A DNA stretch of 64,000 nt, from assembly GCA_007693385.1 (NCBI GenBank), contig REDR01000043.1, positions 1-64,000 of the forward strand, in the 5' to 3' direction. Positions 28,552 to 37,832 of this stretch are shown one piece after another. Position 1 is the stretch's first letter. The number at the start of each line of letters is the position of its first letter. The notes below the pieces were generated by a model. The model did no database searches. It had not been told where the DNA came from and saw only the letters and a list, made by a program, of their open reading frames with translations. The DNA comes from Anaerolineaceae bacterium. GTDB taxonomy: Bacteria > Chloroflexota > Anaerolineae > Aggregatilineales > Phototrophicaceae. The translations under genes and the position numbers were made by a program.

Positions 28552-29504
28552 TTCATACTCCAATCCGCCAGCCACGCGATGATGTCGTGTGCTAATCGCT
28601 GGCGTGCGTGTTCGTCGTCCATCAAGGTATTCAGCGCGTTCAATCGGATGTGCGCCGCATCTGTCGGTAGTTCTGGCGCGGCGTCGCGCTCGTCGTAAGC
28701 GAACCCGTTAATCAGGTCGCTGTAGTATTCAACCACCGTTTTGACCGATACATCAAGGCCAAACTCCGCCATGATCTTGGCCGTCGGCCCTTTGACCGCC
28801 CGCCCGCCGATCAACGGCGTCACCGCGATGCGCGGCACATCACGCCCGCCGATCAAGTCGCGCAGGCCGGGCACTTGCAAAATCGGCTGGATGGATAGCC
28901 ACGGATTCGACGGGCCGATGATGATCGCATCGGCGCGGCTGATCGCTTCGCTGACTTCCGGCGTGATGCGGGCGTCTTCTATCCCCACAAACGACAGGCT
29001 ACGTAACGCTGGTTGCCAGCGATGTTTGACGAAATACTCCTGAAATGCTAGATCGCCATGAGCTTGTGTATGGGCGATGGTGCTAACAGGGGAGTCCGTC
29101 ATAGGTAGGATAACACACTTTATACCAACGCTTGCCGAAAGATCACGGGTGATTTGCGTCAGTGTCGCGCCTTCCCGCAGGCGTGCGGTGCGCGTCATGT
29201 GGGTGGCTAAATCCTGATCGCCCAGCCGGAACCACGGGCTTTCGCCATAGCGCCGCAAAGTTTCAAACGCGGTGAAGGTGTCATCAGCCACGCCCCAGCC
29301 CTGAGCGCGGTTGACCAGCCCGCCCAGCGTGTACATGATCGTATCTACATCCGGGCAGATGCGTAGGCCGTAATGCCAGAAGTCGTCGCCGGTGTTGACG
29401 ATGATCGTCAGTTGTTGCGGCTTTAGCGTGTGGTAAAGTCCGTGTGCTAGCTTCGCGCCGCCCACGCCCCCGACGAATAAAACGATGTGGCCTTGATACG
29501 TCAA
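28548..29504 (-). CDS. cofD: CofD-like 2-phospho-L-lactate transferase
   Basis: VLFVGGVGGAKLAHGLYHTL…VNTGDDFWHYGLRICPDVDTIMYTLGG; IGPSNPWLSIQPIL. Confidence 0.94.
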   Translation of the reverse strand: MTYQGHIVLFVGGVGGAKLAHGLYHTLKPQQLTIIVNTGDDFWHYGLRICPDVDTIMYTLGGLVNRAQGWGVADDTFTAFETLRRYGESPWFRLGDQDLATHMTRTARLREGATLTQITRDLSASVGIKCVILPMTDSPVSTIAHTQAHGDLAFQEYFVKHRWQPALRSLSFVGIEDARITPEVSEAISRADAIIIGPSNPWLSIQPILQVPGLRDLIGGRDVPRIAVTPLIGGRAVKGPTAKIMAEFGLDVSVKTVVEYYSDLINGFAYDERDAAPELPTDAAHIRLNALNTLMDDEHARQRLAHDIIAWLADWSMK

Positions 29505-29537
29505 AATGCGTCCTTCCTGTGATCTGTCTGGCGGCTC

Positions 29538-30146
29538 TCAGCGCCAGATGGTGACATCGCCTAGCGGACGGCGCGTTTTACTACGCGCCTGCGCCGGATA
29601 GCCCACCGTTAACATGCCTTGCGGCAACCAGTCGGCGGGCAGGCTCAGCGCGTCGCGCACGACATCCGGGCAGAATAACGGCGCACACATCCAACAAGCG
29701 CCTAATCCGGCATCGTGCGCGGCCAGCAGAATGTTCTGTCCGGCCATCGCCACGCTTTGCACCGCCATCGTCATCTCATGCCCCGCCCGTCGCTTGTCGG
29801 GGTAGGCGTCCATGTCGGCCATCGTCGCGGATAGCAAGATCACCACCGGCGCGGATGTGATGCGCTGGTATGACCGCGCCACATCTTGCTGAATCACGGC
29901 GACGGGTAGGCCGTCGGCGGTCAGATCGCGTTGTAGGCGTTCGCCCATTTGCGCGGCCAGATGCGCCTTCTGCCCCGTCGATTCGATCACGGCGAAGCGC
30001 CACGGCTGGCGGTTATGCGCTGATGGTGCCCACGTCGCCGCCGTCAGTAATTCTAAGATCAACGGACGCGGGACGGGGCGCGGCTCATAGCGCCGGATCG
30101 AACGCCGCCCGAAGATGACATCGCGTAACTGCTTCCCTCTGGACAT
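29538..30146 (-). CDS. Nitroreductase family protein, candidate dehydro-F420-0 reductase (FbiB C-terminal-domain-like)
   Basis: FGRRSIRRYEPRPVPRPLILELLTAATWAPSAHNRQPWRFAVI; located between cofD and cofE. Confidence 0.85.
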   Translation of the reverse strand: MSRGKQLRDVIFGRRSIRRYEPRPVPRPLILELLTAATWAPSAHNRQPWRFAVIESTGQKAHLAAQMGERLQRDLTADGLPVAVIQQDVARSYQRITSAPVVILLSATMADMDAYPDKRRAGHEMTMAVQSVAMAGQNILLAAHDAGLGACWMCAPLFCPDVVRDALSLPADWLPQGMLTVGYPAQARSKTRRPLGDVTIWR

Positions 30147-30169
30147 GCTCTCACACTCATCGTCCGCGC

Positions 30170-30931
30170 TTAACGGTAAAGGTCTTTTTCCGGTGGCCGG
30201 TTCAGGTCGCGGGCGGTGCTATGCTCCGTCGGCGGATAGCTCAGGCCGCGCACCAGCACTAGCGGCAGGCCTTCGTCGCCTTCACCGCAGACCAGATGCG
30301 CGGCGCTGGCGATCAGGTCGCCGTAACCTTGAAGGCTGATCGCCAATTCGCGCCCGAACAGGTCTTTCTGCCCGCGTAGATCGACCAGCGACGGTAAGCC
30401 CGCCGTCCCGATGGCGACGCCGATATTGCCCATGCGGAACGGCCTACCGTGCGAGTCGCTGATGACGACGCCGACCTGCACGCCTAGCGCTCGCCGTATG
30501 TGGTCGCGGATGGCCGACGCGCTGGCGTCGGGGTCTTCCGGCAGTAGCAGAACCCAGTCTGGCGCGTCCTTGACGTTGGACTGGTCAATGCCAGCGTTGG
30601 CGCTGATGAAGCCCAGCCGATGCTGTGTGACCAGCACGCCGCGAGCCTGCCGCGATATGCCGGTACTTTCCGCCAGCACCAGCGCGACGATGCGCGGGTC
30701 TTTGCCGGTACTCTCCGCGACTTCGCGGGCGCGTTCGTCCGGCTGTACGGTGTTCAGGTCTACGAAGCGGCCTTCGGCTTTGGATACGATCTTGGACGAG
30801 ATGACCAGCACATCGCCGGTTTGAAGCGCCACCGCGTTCTGCTGTAGCGCGTCGTCGATGATCTGGTTCAGGTTGTCGCCCGCTTTGATGATCGGGACGC
30901 CGGATAGCGCTTTGATGCTGAGTTCAGTCAA
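30170..30931 (-). CDS. cofE: Coenzyme F420-0:L-glutamate ligase
   Basis: GDVLVISSKIVSKAEGRFVDL; VVISDSHGRPFRMGNIGVAIGTAGL. Confidence 0.93.
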   Translation of the reverse strand: MTELSIKALSGVPIIKAGDNLNQIIDDALQQNAVALQTGDVLVISSKIVSKAEGRFVDLNTVQPDERAREVAESTGKDPRIVALVLAESTGISRQARGVLVTQHRLGFISANAGIDQSNVKDAPDWVLLLPEDPDASASAIRDHIRRALGVQVGVVISDSHGRPFRMGNIGVAIGTAGLPSLVDLRGQKDLFGRELAISLQGYGDLIASAAHLVCGEGDEGLPLVLVRGLSYPPTEHSTARDLNRPPEKDLYR

Positions 30932-31598
30932 TGTTCGTGATGCGGATGCCCGCGCCCTTTACCCGATACGTCTTGTTGATGTAGAGCAAGACCGGCGTCA
31001 GCGCTTCCGCCGCCGCCGCGTTCGCCAATGGCCCGGCGTCGAAGCCGCGCAGACCGGCGGCCTCCACCAGCTTGATCGTCTCTTGCTTGGCGTCGGCGTC
31101 GTCACCACACACCAGCACATCGCAATTGACCGGTGCATCGGGGTCTTTGAGCTTCTCCGCGCTGACGTTCTGGAAGGCGGACACCACGCGCACTTCATCG
31201 CCCAGAATGGTCTGCGCTTCCTGCGCGGCGCTGTGGCCTGCGGGGATGTGTACCGTCCGCACAGCAGGCGGCTGTAACGGCACGGTGACATCGACTAGAA
31301 TCTTGCCGCTTAGATGTGGTTTGACGCCCTCCAACGTGGCGCGATGGGCGCTATAGGGCACGCTGAGGACGACGATTTGCGCTTGTTGGGCGGCTTCGTC
31401 GTTGGAAAGCCCGATCATGTATTCCGCGCCGATTTGCCGGTTGAACGTGTCAGCGAAAACGGCGGCACGTTCCGCATCGCGTGAACCGATGATGACGCGG
31501 TAGCCCTTCAGCGCCCAGCGCATCGCCAGCCCACTGCCTTCTTTGCCGGTGCCCCCCAGCACGGCGATGGTCATCATTAAAGGGGAATTGTCTGCCAT
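30924..31598 (-). CDS. fno: NADPH-dependent F420 reductase
   Basis: IAVLGGTGKEGSGLAMRWALKGYRVIIGSRDAERA; last position of the F420 cluster. Confidence 0.9.
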   Translation of the reverse strand: MADNSPLMMTIAVLGGTGKEGSGLAMRWALKGYRVIIGSRDAERAAVFADTFNRQIGAEYMIGLSNDEAAQQAQIVVLSVPYSAHRATLEGVKPHLSGKILVDVTVPLQPPAVRTVHIPAGHSAAQEAQTILGDEVRVVSAFQNVSAEKLKDPDAPVNCDVLVCGDDADAKQETIKLVEAAGLRGFDAGPLANAAAAEALTPVLLYINKTYRVKGAGIRITNID

Positions 31599-31667
31599 AA
31601 AAATATCCTGTTTATGAAATAGTTGACTGCGGTTGCTATCATATCACCCACAGGGGCGCACGGCAAC

Positions 31668-32351
31668 TCAACTAAATGGAATGTTAATGATGGCGGGGGT
31701 ATCCAGCGCGGCGAGTTCCGCACGGATGGCGGCTAGCACCGCGTCTTCATCGGATGTGTCGGCTAGCCGTAGCGTCATCTGTCGATCCGGTGCGGCGCGG
31801 TCTTTGCGATCAATGACGCGGGGGCGGTGGGTGATGCGTAGGCCGGGCGCGATGTCGTCCTGCCCGCGTTGCGCCTCCCAGATGCGCTCGATATGCGTGT
31901 CGGCGATGCCCAGCCGGTGGTAGATGCGTTCTACGAATTGATCGGCGTTGCTGTACAGGTCGGCGATGATTCGCGCCGCTTTGAAGCGGTCTGCGGTGGT
32001 GTAGATGAAACTGATCGGGCGGCGTGTCGGGTTGAGGATGGGTGGCGCTTTGGCGATCAATGGTGAGAGTGCCAGCCGGTAATATTGTTCGTCGGCGCGG
32101 GGGTGGTTTGGCTCGGACGGGATCATCTGATGGCGGTAGGCCAGTTCGACACCGCGCACCCGCGCATAGTAATGCACGCCGCCGCTTTGCTCCTTAAATG
32201 GCCGCCCACTGAGGAAGAAGGCGACGAATTCCACATCGGTATAATGCCGGATGCGCTTCACCGGAATACGATACCAGCGTTCGCGCTGTGCGGCTAAGAA
32301 GTCTTTCTTGCGGTTGATGACGCCGACTAGAACGCGCTCTTCGTCGTGCAA
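31668..32351 (-). CDS. Conserved hypothetical protein
   Basis: Long ORF in the operon direction; no family recognised. Confidence 0.6.
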   Translation of the reverse strand: MHDEERVLVGVINRKKDFLAAQRERWYRIPVKRIRHYTDVEFVAFFLSGRPFKEQSGGVHYYARVRGVELAYRHQMIPSEPNHPRADEQYYRLALSPLIAKAPPILNPTRRPISFIYTTADRFKAARIIADLYSNADQFVERIYHRLGIADTHIERIWEAQRGQDDIAPGLRITHRPRVIDRKDRAAPDRQMTLRLADTSDEDAVLAAIRAELAALDTPAIINIPFS

Positions 32352-32378
32352 GATGCCCCCCTACTGTGCTATCCGCGC

Positions 32379-32630
32379 TTACAGGGTGCCCGGCGCGTCC
32401 TCGTCCAGCAATTTTTGCTCTAGCCAGCGCATCTCGTTGAGCGCCTCGTCGCGTTGACGCGCCAGCGCACGGTAACGCGCCATGTCGTCCGGCGTCATGC
32501 CTTCGGCGTCGTGGCCGTAAGCTGATAGCAGGCTGTGAATCTGCTGGCGTAGCGCCTCGTAGGTGGCGACTTTCTCGCGGTAGGCGTGAACCTGTCCCAT
32601 CATGTCATCTGTTTGATCTGGCATGGTCAT
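32379..32630 (-). CDS. Small hypothetical protein, likely helical
   Basis: ORF in operon context. Confidence 0.5.
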   Translation of the reverse strand: MTMPDQTDDMMGQVHAYREKVATYEALRQQIHSLLSAYGHDAEGMTPDDMARYRALARQRDEALNEMRWLEQKLLDEDAPGTL

Positions 32631-32650
32631 ACAATCTTCCCGTCTCCGGT

Positions 32651-33676
32651 TTACTCAAAATTTCGACTCGTCCGGTGTGATGTGCCCGGACGCTTGAGTG
32701 CTTCTTTAGTCGGTGCGCCGTTTTTCTCGTCGTCGCCGTTCATGTTGCGCGTGGATGACACCACGTAAAGCGGGCGATCACGGGTTTCGTCGTAGATACG
32801 CGCCACGTATTGCCCCAATATGAACAGGAAAAATAGCTGAAACGCGCTGAGCATCAACAGTAAGACGATGGTGGTCGCTTGCCCGCCGAAGAAATCCGGC
32901 CCGCGCATGATGCGAAGCGTCGCCACTACCGGGATCGTCAACACGGCTAGAAATCCCAATATGCCGCTGAAGTACACCATGATCTGCAACGGGAAGTAAG
33001 AGAAGCCGGTGATGGCGTCCCACGCGAAGCGGATCATCTTGCGTAGCGGGTATTTTGTCTCTCCGGCGTGGCGGGCATGGCGCACGTAATCGACGCCGGT
33101 CTGCCGGAAGCCGACCCAGCTTGTCATGCCGCGTATGAAGCGGTTATGCTCGCGCATTTGCCGCAATACGCGCACGACGCGCTCATCCATCAGCCGGAAG
33201 TCGCCGGTATCAAGCGGAATATTCACATCGGTGATGCGATAGATCAGGCGATAAAACAGCTTGGCCGTCCATATCTTGAAGCGACTCTCGCCGTGTCGCT
33301 CGGCGCGGACGGCATACACCACCTCGTAACCCTCACGCCATTTAGCGATTAAATCGGCGATGACCTCCGGCGGGTCTTGTAGGTCAGCATCAATCAGGAC
33401 GACAGCGTGACCGTCCGCGTAGTCGATGCCGGCAGTGACCGCGATCTGATGGCCGAAATTGCGGGCGAAGTTCAGCACTTTCACGCGCTCGTCCTGCGCG
33501 GCGATGGCGTCTATCAAGGCCAGCGAACCGTCTTGACTGCCGTCATTCACCATGATGGCTTCCCATGATTCGCCGGTGGCGTCCATGACATCGCGCAGGC
33601 GCTGGTACAAAAGCTGTATGTTGCCTTCTTCGTTGTAGATCGGTGTGATGATCGAAAATTGCGGTCTATCGGTCAT
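32651..33676 (-). CDS. GT2 family glycosyltransferase (polyprenyl-phosphate sugar synthase/DPM1-like) with two C-terminal TM segments
   Basis: FSIITPIYNEEGNIQLLYQRL; DADLQDPPEVI; C-terminal TM pair. Confidence 0.9.
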   Translation of the reverse strand: MTDRPQFSIITPIYNEEGNIQLLYQRLRDVMDATGESWEAIMVNDGSQDGSLALIDAIAAQDERVKVLNFARNFGHQIAVTAGIDYADGHAVVLIDADLQDPPEVIADLIAKWREGYEVVYAVRAERHGESRFKIWTAKLFYRLIYRITDVNIPLDTGDFRLMDERVVRVLRQMREHNRFIRGMTSWVGFRQTGVDYVRHARHAGETKYPLRKMIRFAWDAITGFSYFPLQIMVYFSGILGFLAVLTIPVVATLRIMRGPDFFGGQATTIVLLLMLSAFQLFFLFILGQYVARIYDETRDRPLYVVSSTRNMNGDDEKNGAPTKEALKRPGTSHRTSRNFE

Positions 33677-33782
33677 AATCCGTCAAATGGCTTTCGATGT
33701 TATAGCGGTGTCCTGAACACTATTACTCTTTAAGCTGTTAGAACACCTGCGCGAATTTTGGTTACGCTTTTCTGTGATTATT

Positions 33783-34730
33783 TCAGGCGGGCAGGATGCG
33801 TGTGCCGGTTTCGCCGCGTAGGGCGCGAGTCAGGTTTTGCGGGTCGGTGATGACCGCCTGCGGCCCGCCATTCTGCACGAAATCGACGACGGCTGAAACT
33901 TTGGGCAACATGCTTCCCTGTGCGAAGTGGCCTTCGTCGATGTAGCGGCGGGCTTCGGCCAGCGTCATCTGGTCGAGATCGACCTGTTCCGGCGTGTTGA
34001 AGTTCAGCGCGACTTTCTCGACGGCGGTAGAGATGACGAACAGATCAGCCCGCAGGGTGAGCGCGAGCAGACTGCTGGCGCGGTCTTTGTCGATCACGGC
34101 GTACACGCCGCGCAACATGCCGGTTTCATCGCGGATGACGGGAATGCCGCCGCCGCCGCAGGCGATGACCACATAGCCGCCGAGCATCAAAGCCTGTATC
34201 GCGTTGATTTCATGCACGGCACGCGGAATCGGGGAGGCGACCACCCGCCGCCAGCCGCGTCCGGCATCTTCCATCACATCCCATCCCGCCGCTTGATAGC
34301 GCTCCGCTTCTTGCTGAGTCATGAAGCCGCCTACCGGCTTTGTCGGGTTCTGGAACGCGGGATCATCGGCGGCGACGATCATCTGCGTGACCACCGTCGC
34401 GCAGGTACGGTTAACGCCGCGTCTGCGTAGTTCGCTATCCAGCGCTTGCTGGAGCATGTAGCCGATGCTCCCCTGTGTGCTGGCGACGATAATATCCATT
34501 GGTAGCTCGTGCAGACCTTCTTTCGCGGCGATCTCGGCGCGGCGCAAGTTATAGCCGACCTGCGGGCCGTTGCCATGTGTGACGACGACGTGCCAGCCGT
34601 CCATAATCATATCGACGATGTGGCGGGAAGTCTGGTGGACGGCCTGCCATTGGCGCTCGATGCGTGGGTCTGTCGGGTCTTGAATCAAAGAATTGCCGCC
34701 GACGGCGACGATAGCTAACTTTTCTATCAT
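33783..34730 (-). CDS. arcC: Carbamate kinase
   Basis: VAVGGNSLIQD; VVTHGNGPQVGYNLRRAE; GWRRVVASPIPRAVHEI; CGGGGIPVI; DKDRASSLLAL. Confidence 0.94.
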   Translation of the reverse strand: MIEKLAIVAVGGNSLIQDPTDPRIERQWQAVHQTSRHIVDMIMDGWHVVVTHGNGPQVGYNLRRAEIAAKEGLHELPMDIIVASTQGSIGYMLQQALDSELRRRGVNRTCATVVTQMIVAADDPAFQNPTKPVGGFMTQQEAERYQAAGWDVMEDAGRGWRRVVASPIPRAVHEINAIQALMLGGYVVIACGGGGIPVIRDETGMLRGVYAVIDKDRASSLLALTLRADLFVISTAVEKVALNFNTPEQVDLDQMTLAEARRYIDEGHFAQGSMLPKVSAVVDFVQNGGPQAVITDPQNLTRALRGETGTRILPA

Positions 34731-34782
34731 GATCTATTTCCTGTCGTGTCAATATTCTGCGCCAACCTATACCCAGTGTAAT

Positions 34783-35247
34783 CTAGCGCAGATGTTCGCG
34801 CAAATCCCACGCATGACAGGTATAGCGGCGCAGGCTGTAGCGTTCCAGCAAGATGAGGCCGGTGGGGTGCGGTGTGGAGACACGCTGTAACGCGGCGGCG
34901 TTGACGCATAGACGCGGCAAGACATCCAGCAGGGAATCCGGGCGGCTGATGACCAGCGTACCCGCTTCGGTATCGTCCAGAAATTTAGAGACGGTGAGCA
35001 ATGTCGCCCGCGAGATTGCATGTGCGACCACATTCAAGCGCCGGTCTGGTTGAATGTCGGCGTCTTCCAGCACGCGGGTGATGATTTCGGCGGTGCGCTC
35101 GGCTTCGGAGTCGGTGCTATGGCGTATGCTGTGGATCGTCTTTTCGGCCAACCACACGGCCGCCTTATGCGCTTGATTATAGCCTAGCGTGGACAGATCA
35201 CCGTCGGGTAGTCCTTCGCTTTGCGCGTGGGGCATCCAGTAAATCAT
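34783..35247 (-). CDS. Histidine phosphatase-like protein (divergent: no clear RHG motif)
   Basis: MIYWMPHAQSEGLPDGDLSTLGYNQAHKAAVWLAEK; STDSEAERTAEIITRVLED. Confidence 0.55.
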   Translation of the reverse strand: MIYWMPHAQSEGLPDGDLSTLGYNQAHKAAVWLAEKTIHSIRHSTDSEAERTAEIITRVLEDADIQPDRRLNVVAHAISRATLLTVSKFLDDTEAGTLVISRPDSLLDVLPRLCVNAAALQRVSTPHPTGLILLERYSLRRYTCHAWDLREHLR

Positions 35248-35292
35248 AAATCTGGCCTATCGTGTCAGATGGCAAATATTACACGGCGCGAC

Positions 35293-35703
35293 TCATTCGC
35301 GCTGAATGCGACGCACCCAATCGTCATATTCTGCTGTGTCGATGGTGCGCGTATCGCGCAGATGGCGAAACATGCGCTCTAGCTGATCTTCGACGATGCG
35401 CCGCCGTTTAGCATAGTAGACGGAGCGCTCGCGCGGTTCGCGTGGCTGTTTGGCGGCGATGGATTCCAGACGCTCGCGCATGGCGTCCAGCATACCGGCC
35501 AGTTCTTCGGCGGCGCGTTCTTCGCGGCGTCTGCGCTGGCCGAGCGCGAATACAGCCAGTACCGCGACCAGACACGACACGGAGGCGGCCACAAGGCTCA
35601 GCGTGGCGTCAACGCCGCTATTGGCGGCGATCAACGTCGCGGCACCAAAACCGGCAGTCCCTAAAATGCCCGTCGCGCCCATGACCTGTGTAAATCGTTT
35701 CAT
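35293..35703 (-). CDS. Small membrane protein with two TM segments and charged C-terminus
   Basis: Two hydrophobic segments; operon context. Confidence 0.55.
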   Translation of the reverse strand: MKRFTQVMGATGILGTAGFGAATLIAANSGVDATLSLVAASVSCLVAVLAVFALGQRRRREERAAEELAGMLDAMRERLESIAAKQPREPRERSVYYAKRRRIVEDQLERMFRHLRDTRTIDTAEYDDWVRRIQRE

Positions 35704-35792
35704 GACGATATGCTTTCCGTTTGTGTATGCATGGTGTCATTTTACCAGAAGATGCGGTTTTTGGCCGTATTTTCGCCGGATGCAGTGGTAGG

Positions 35793-36440
35793 CTATTTGA
35801 TGACGTTACCCATCATCTCTTTGACGTAATCCAGTTCATCCTGATTGACGGTGTGTGCCATGCCGGGATAAATCCGCTTCTCGACGGACGCGCCCAACTC
35901 CGTGAAGATGTCGGCGCTCCGATGGACGCGCCCGACGGGAATATGGCTGTCTACGTCGCTACAGCCGAGAAAGACCGGCGTTGAATCCAGTCCGCCGTCA
36001 TAACCGGCTAGCTCATTGTCCGCGCCGATTAACCCGCCACTCAGCGCGACCACGCCGCCGAAACGACGCGGATAACGCGCCGCATACTCCGACGCCAGAC
36101 ATGCCCCCTGCGAGAAGCCCAACAACATGATGCGCTCCGATGCGATACCGGCATTCATCACCCGCTTGACCAGCGCATCCACCGCCATCAGCGCCGAAGC
36201 CAGATGCGGCGCGTTTCGCGCACGCGGCATCATGAAGCTGTATGGATACCACGTATAGTTGGCGGCCTGTGGCGCGAGATAGGCGAAGCCGGTCACGTCG
36301 ATATGGTCTATCAAGGTGAGCATCTGGTCGTTCTGGCCGCCGCGTCCGTGTAGCATGACCATCGCGGCGCGGGCTGTTTCGAGTGGCTGACCGCGCTCGG
36401 CGACGGGCTGGCCGTCGTGGGGGTGTTCGTGCTTTGTCAT
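35793..36440 (-). CDS. Alpha/beta hydrolase (phospholipase/carboxylesterase family)
   Basis: MVMLHGRGGQNDQ; GFSQGACLASEYA; FLGCSDVDSHIPV; ATGA overlap with the following gene. Confidence 0.88.
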   Translation of the reverse strand: MTKHEHPHDGQPVAERGQPLETARAAMVMLHGRGGQNDQMLTLIDHIDVTGFAYLAPQAANYTWYPYSFMMPRARNAPHLASALMAVDALVKRVMNAGIASERIMLLGFSQGACLASEYAARYPRRFGGVVALSGGLIGADNELAGYDGGLDSTPVFLGCSDVDSHIPVGRVHRSADIFTELGASVEKRIYPGMAHTVNQDELDYVKEMMGNVIK

Positions 36441-37816
36441 GTCGTTTTATCTCCTTCGATCAATCGCTTTGCGAAATGGTTATGACGCTCGACCAGCACC
36501 GGCACATCTAACGTCATCAGGACGCCATCGCGCACGATCACGCGCCCGTTAATCACGGAGGCGTCCACCGTCGCTGATTCGCAGAACAGCAACGCCGCTT
36601 TGAGGTCGTGTTGAGCGCCCGCGAACGCGATCCCATCCACGCGATACGCGACGAAATCTGCCGCCATGTCCGGCGCGATGTGGCCGATGTCGTCGCGCCC
36701 CAGCACCGCCGCGCCGCCACGTGTGGCGACGTTGAGCATCTCATCCGCCGCCATTCGTCCGGAGTCCGGCGAGCCGTTGATGCGCTGAAGTAGCATGGCG
36801 ATGCGGGCGGTGTTCAGCAGGTGGCCGCTATCGTTCGATGCTGTGCCATCCACGCCCAGCCCGACATTCACGCCCGCGTCGAGCATTCCGCGCACCGGCG
36901 CGATGCCGGAGGCCAGCCGCATATTGGAGCAGGGGCAATGTGCTACGCCGGTGCCGGTGCGGGCGAATAGCGCGATCTCGTCGCTGTCAAGCTGGACACA
37001 ATGCGCGTGCCACACGTCATCACCCACCCAGCCGATGTCTTCGACGTATTCGCCCGGCCTCATGCCGAATTGCGCTAGACTATAGTCGATGTCGCTGGCG
37101 TTCTCGGCCAGATGCGTATGCAGGCGCACGCCGTAGCTACGCGCCAGCGTTGCCGATTCGCGCATTAAGTCCTGCGACACGTTGAACGGCGCACACGGCG
37201 CGACGCCGACGCGCACCATCGCATAGCGTGCGTTGTCGTGATAAGTCTCGATGACGCGCATCGTATCTTTTATGATGGCGTTCTCGTCGCTTTCGATGAT
37301 GTCATCGGGCGGCAGGCCGCCTTTGCTCTGGCCGACAGACATCGAGCCGCGAGTCGGGTGGAAGCGCATCCCGACATCGCTCGCGGCGCGGATGGTGTCA
37401 TCCAGCGTCACATCGTTGGGGTATAAATACAGATGGTCGCTGGACGTGGTACATCCGGACAGGATCAATTCGGCCATAGCGACCTGTGCCGATGTGTAGA
37501 TCATCTCGGCGGTGATATTCTGCCAGATGGGGTAGAGCGATGTCAGCCAGCCGAAAAGCGTCTGCGTCTGCGCGACGACCCGCGTCAACGATTGCGACAT
37601 ATGATGATGTGTGTTGACCAAGCCCGGGATGACGATGTGCTTATCCAGAATCAGTACATCGTCGGCTTCGGCATGGTGACGCGGTTCTAGCGCGTCGGTG
37701 CGCCCGACAAATGTGATGACGCCATCTTCCGCGAAGATCGCGCCGTCGTCTATCTCGCGCCGCTCATCATCCAGCGTGATGAGTTTGTGAATATTCTTGA
37801 CCAGTAAGCGCCGCAC
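36437..37816 (-). CDS. Amidohydrolase, 8-oxoguanine deaminase-like
   Basis: IVIPGLVNTHHHMSQSLTR; FHPTRGSMSVGQSKGGLPPDDIIE; GTGVAHCPCSNMRLASGIAPVRGML; VGLGVDGTASNDSG. Confidence 0.88.
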   Translation of the reverse strand: MRRLLVKNIHKLITLDDERREIDDGAIFAEDGVITFVGRTDALEPRHHAEADDVLILDKHIVIPGLVNTHHHMSQSLTRVVAQTQTLFGWLTSLYPIWQNITAEMIYTSAQVAMAELILSGCTTSSDHLYLYPNDVTLDDTIRAASDVGMRFHPTRGSMSVGQSKGGLPPDDIIESDENAIIKDTMRVIETYHDNARYAMVRVGVAPCAPFNVSQDLMRESATLARSYGVRLHTHLAENASDIDYSLAQFGMRPGEYVEDIGWVGDDVWHAHCVQLDSDEIALFARTGTGVAHCPCSNMRLASGIAPVRGMLDAGVNVGLGVDGTASNDSGHLLNTARIAMLLQRINGSPDSGRMAADEMLNVATRGGAAVLGRDDIGHIAPDMAADFVAYRVDGIAFAGAQHDLKAALLFCESATVDASVINGRVIVRDGVLMTLDVPVLVERHNHFAKRLIEGDKTT

Positions 37817-37832
37817 GTGTTCCGCCTTTGCT

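Noticed and set aside
33927-34430. 167-aa plus-strand ORF inside carbamate kinase
   Set aside because: Antisense shadow ORF of a well-supported gene.
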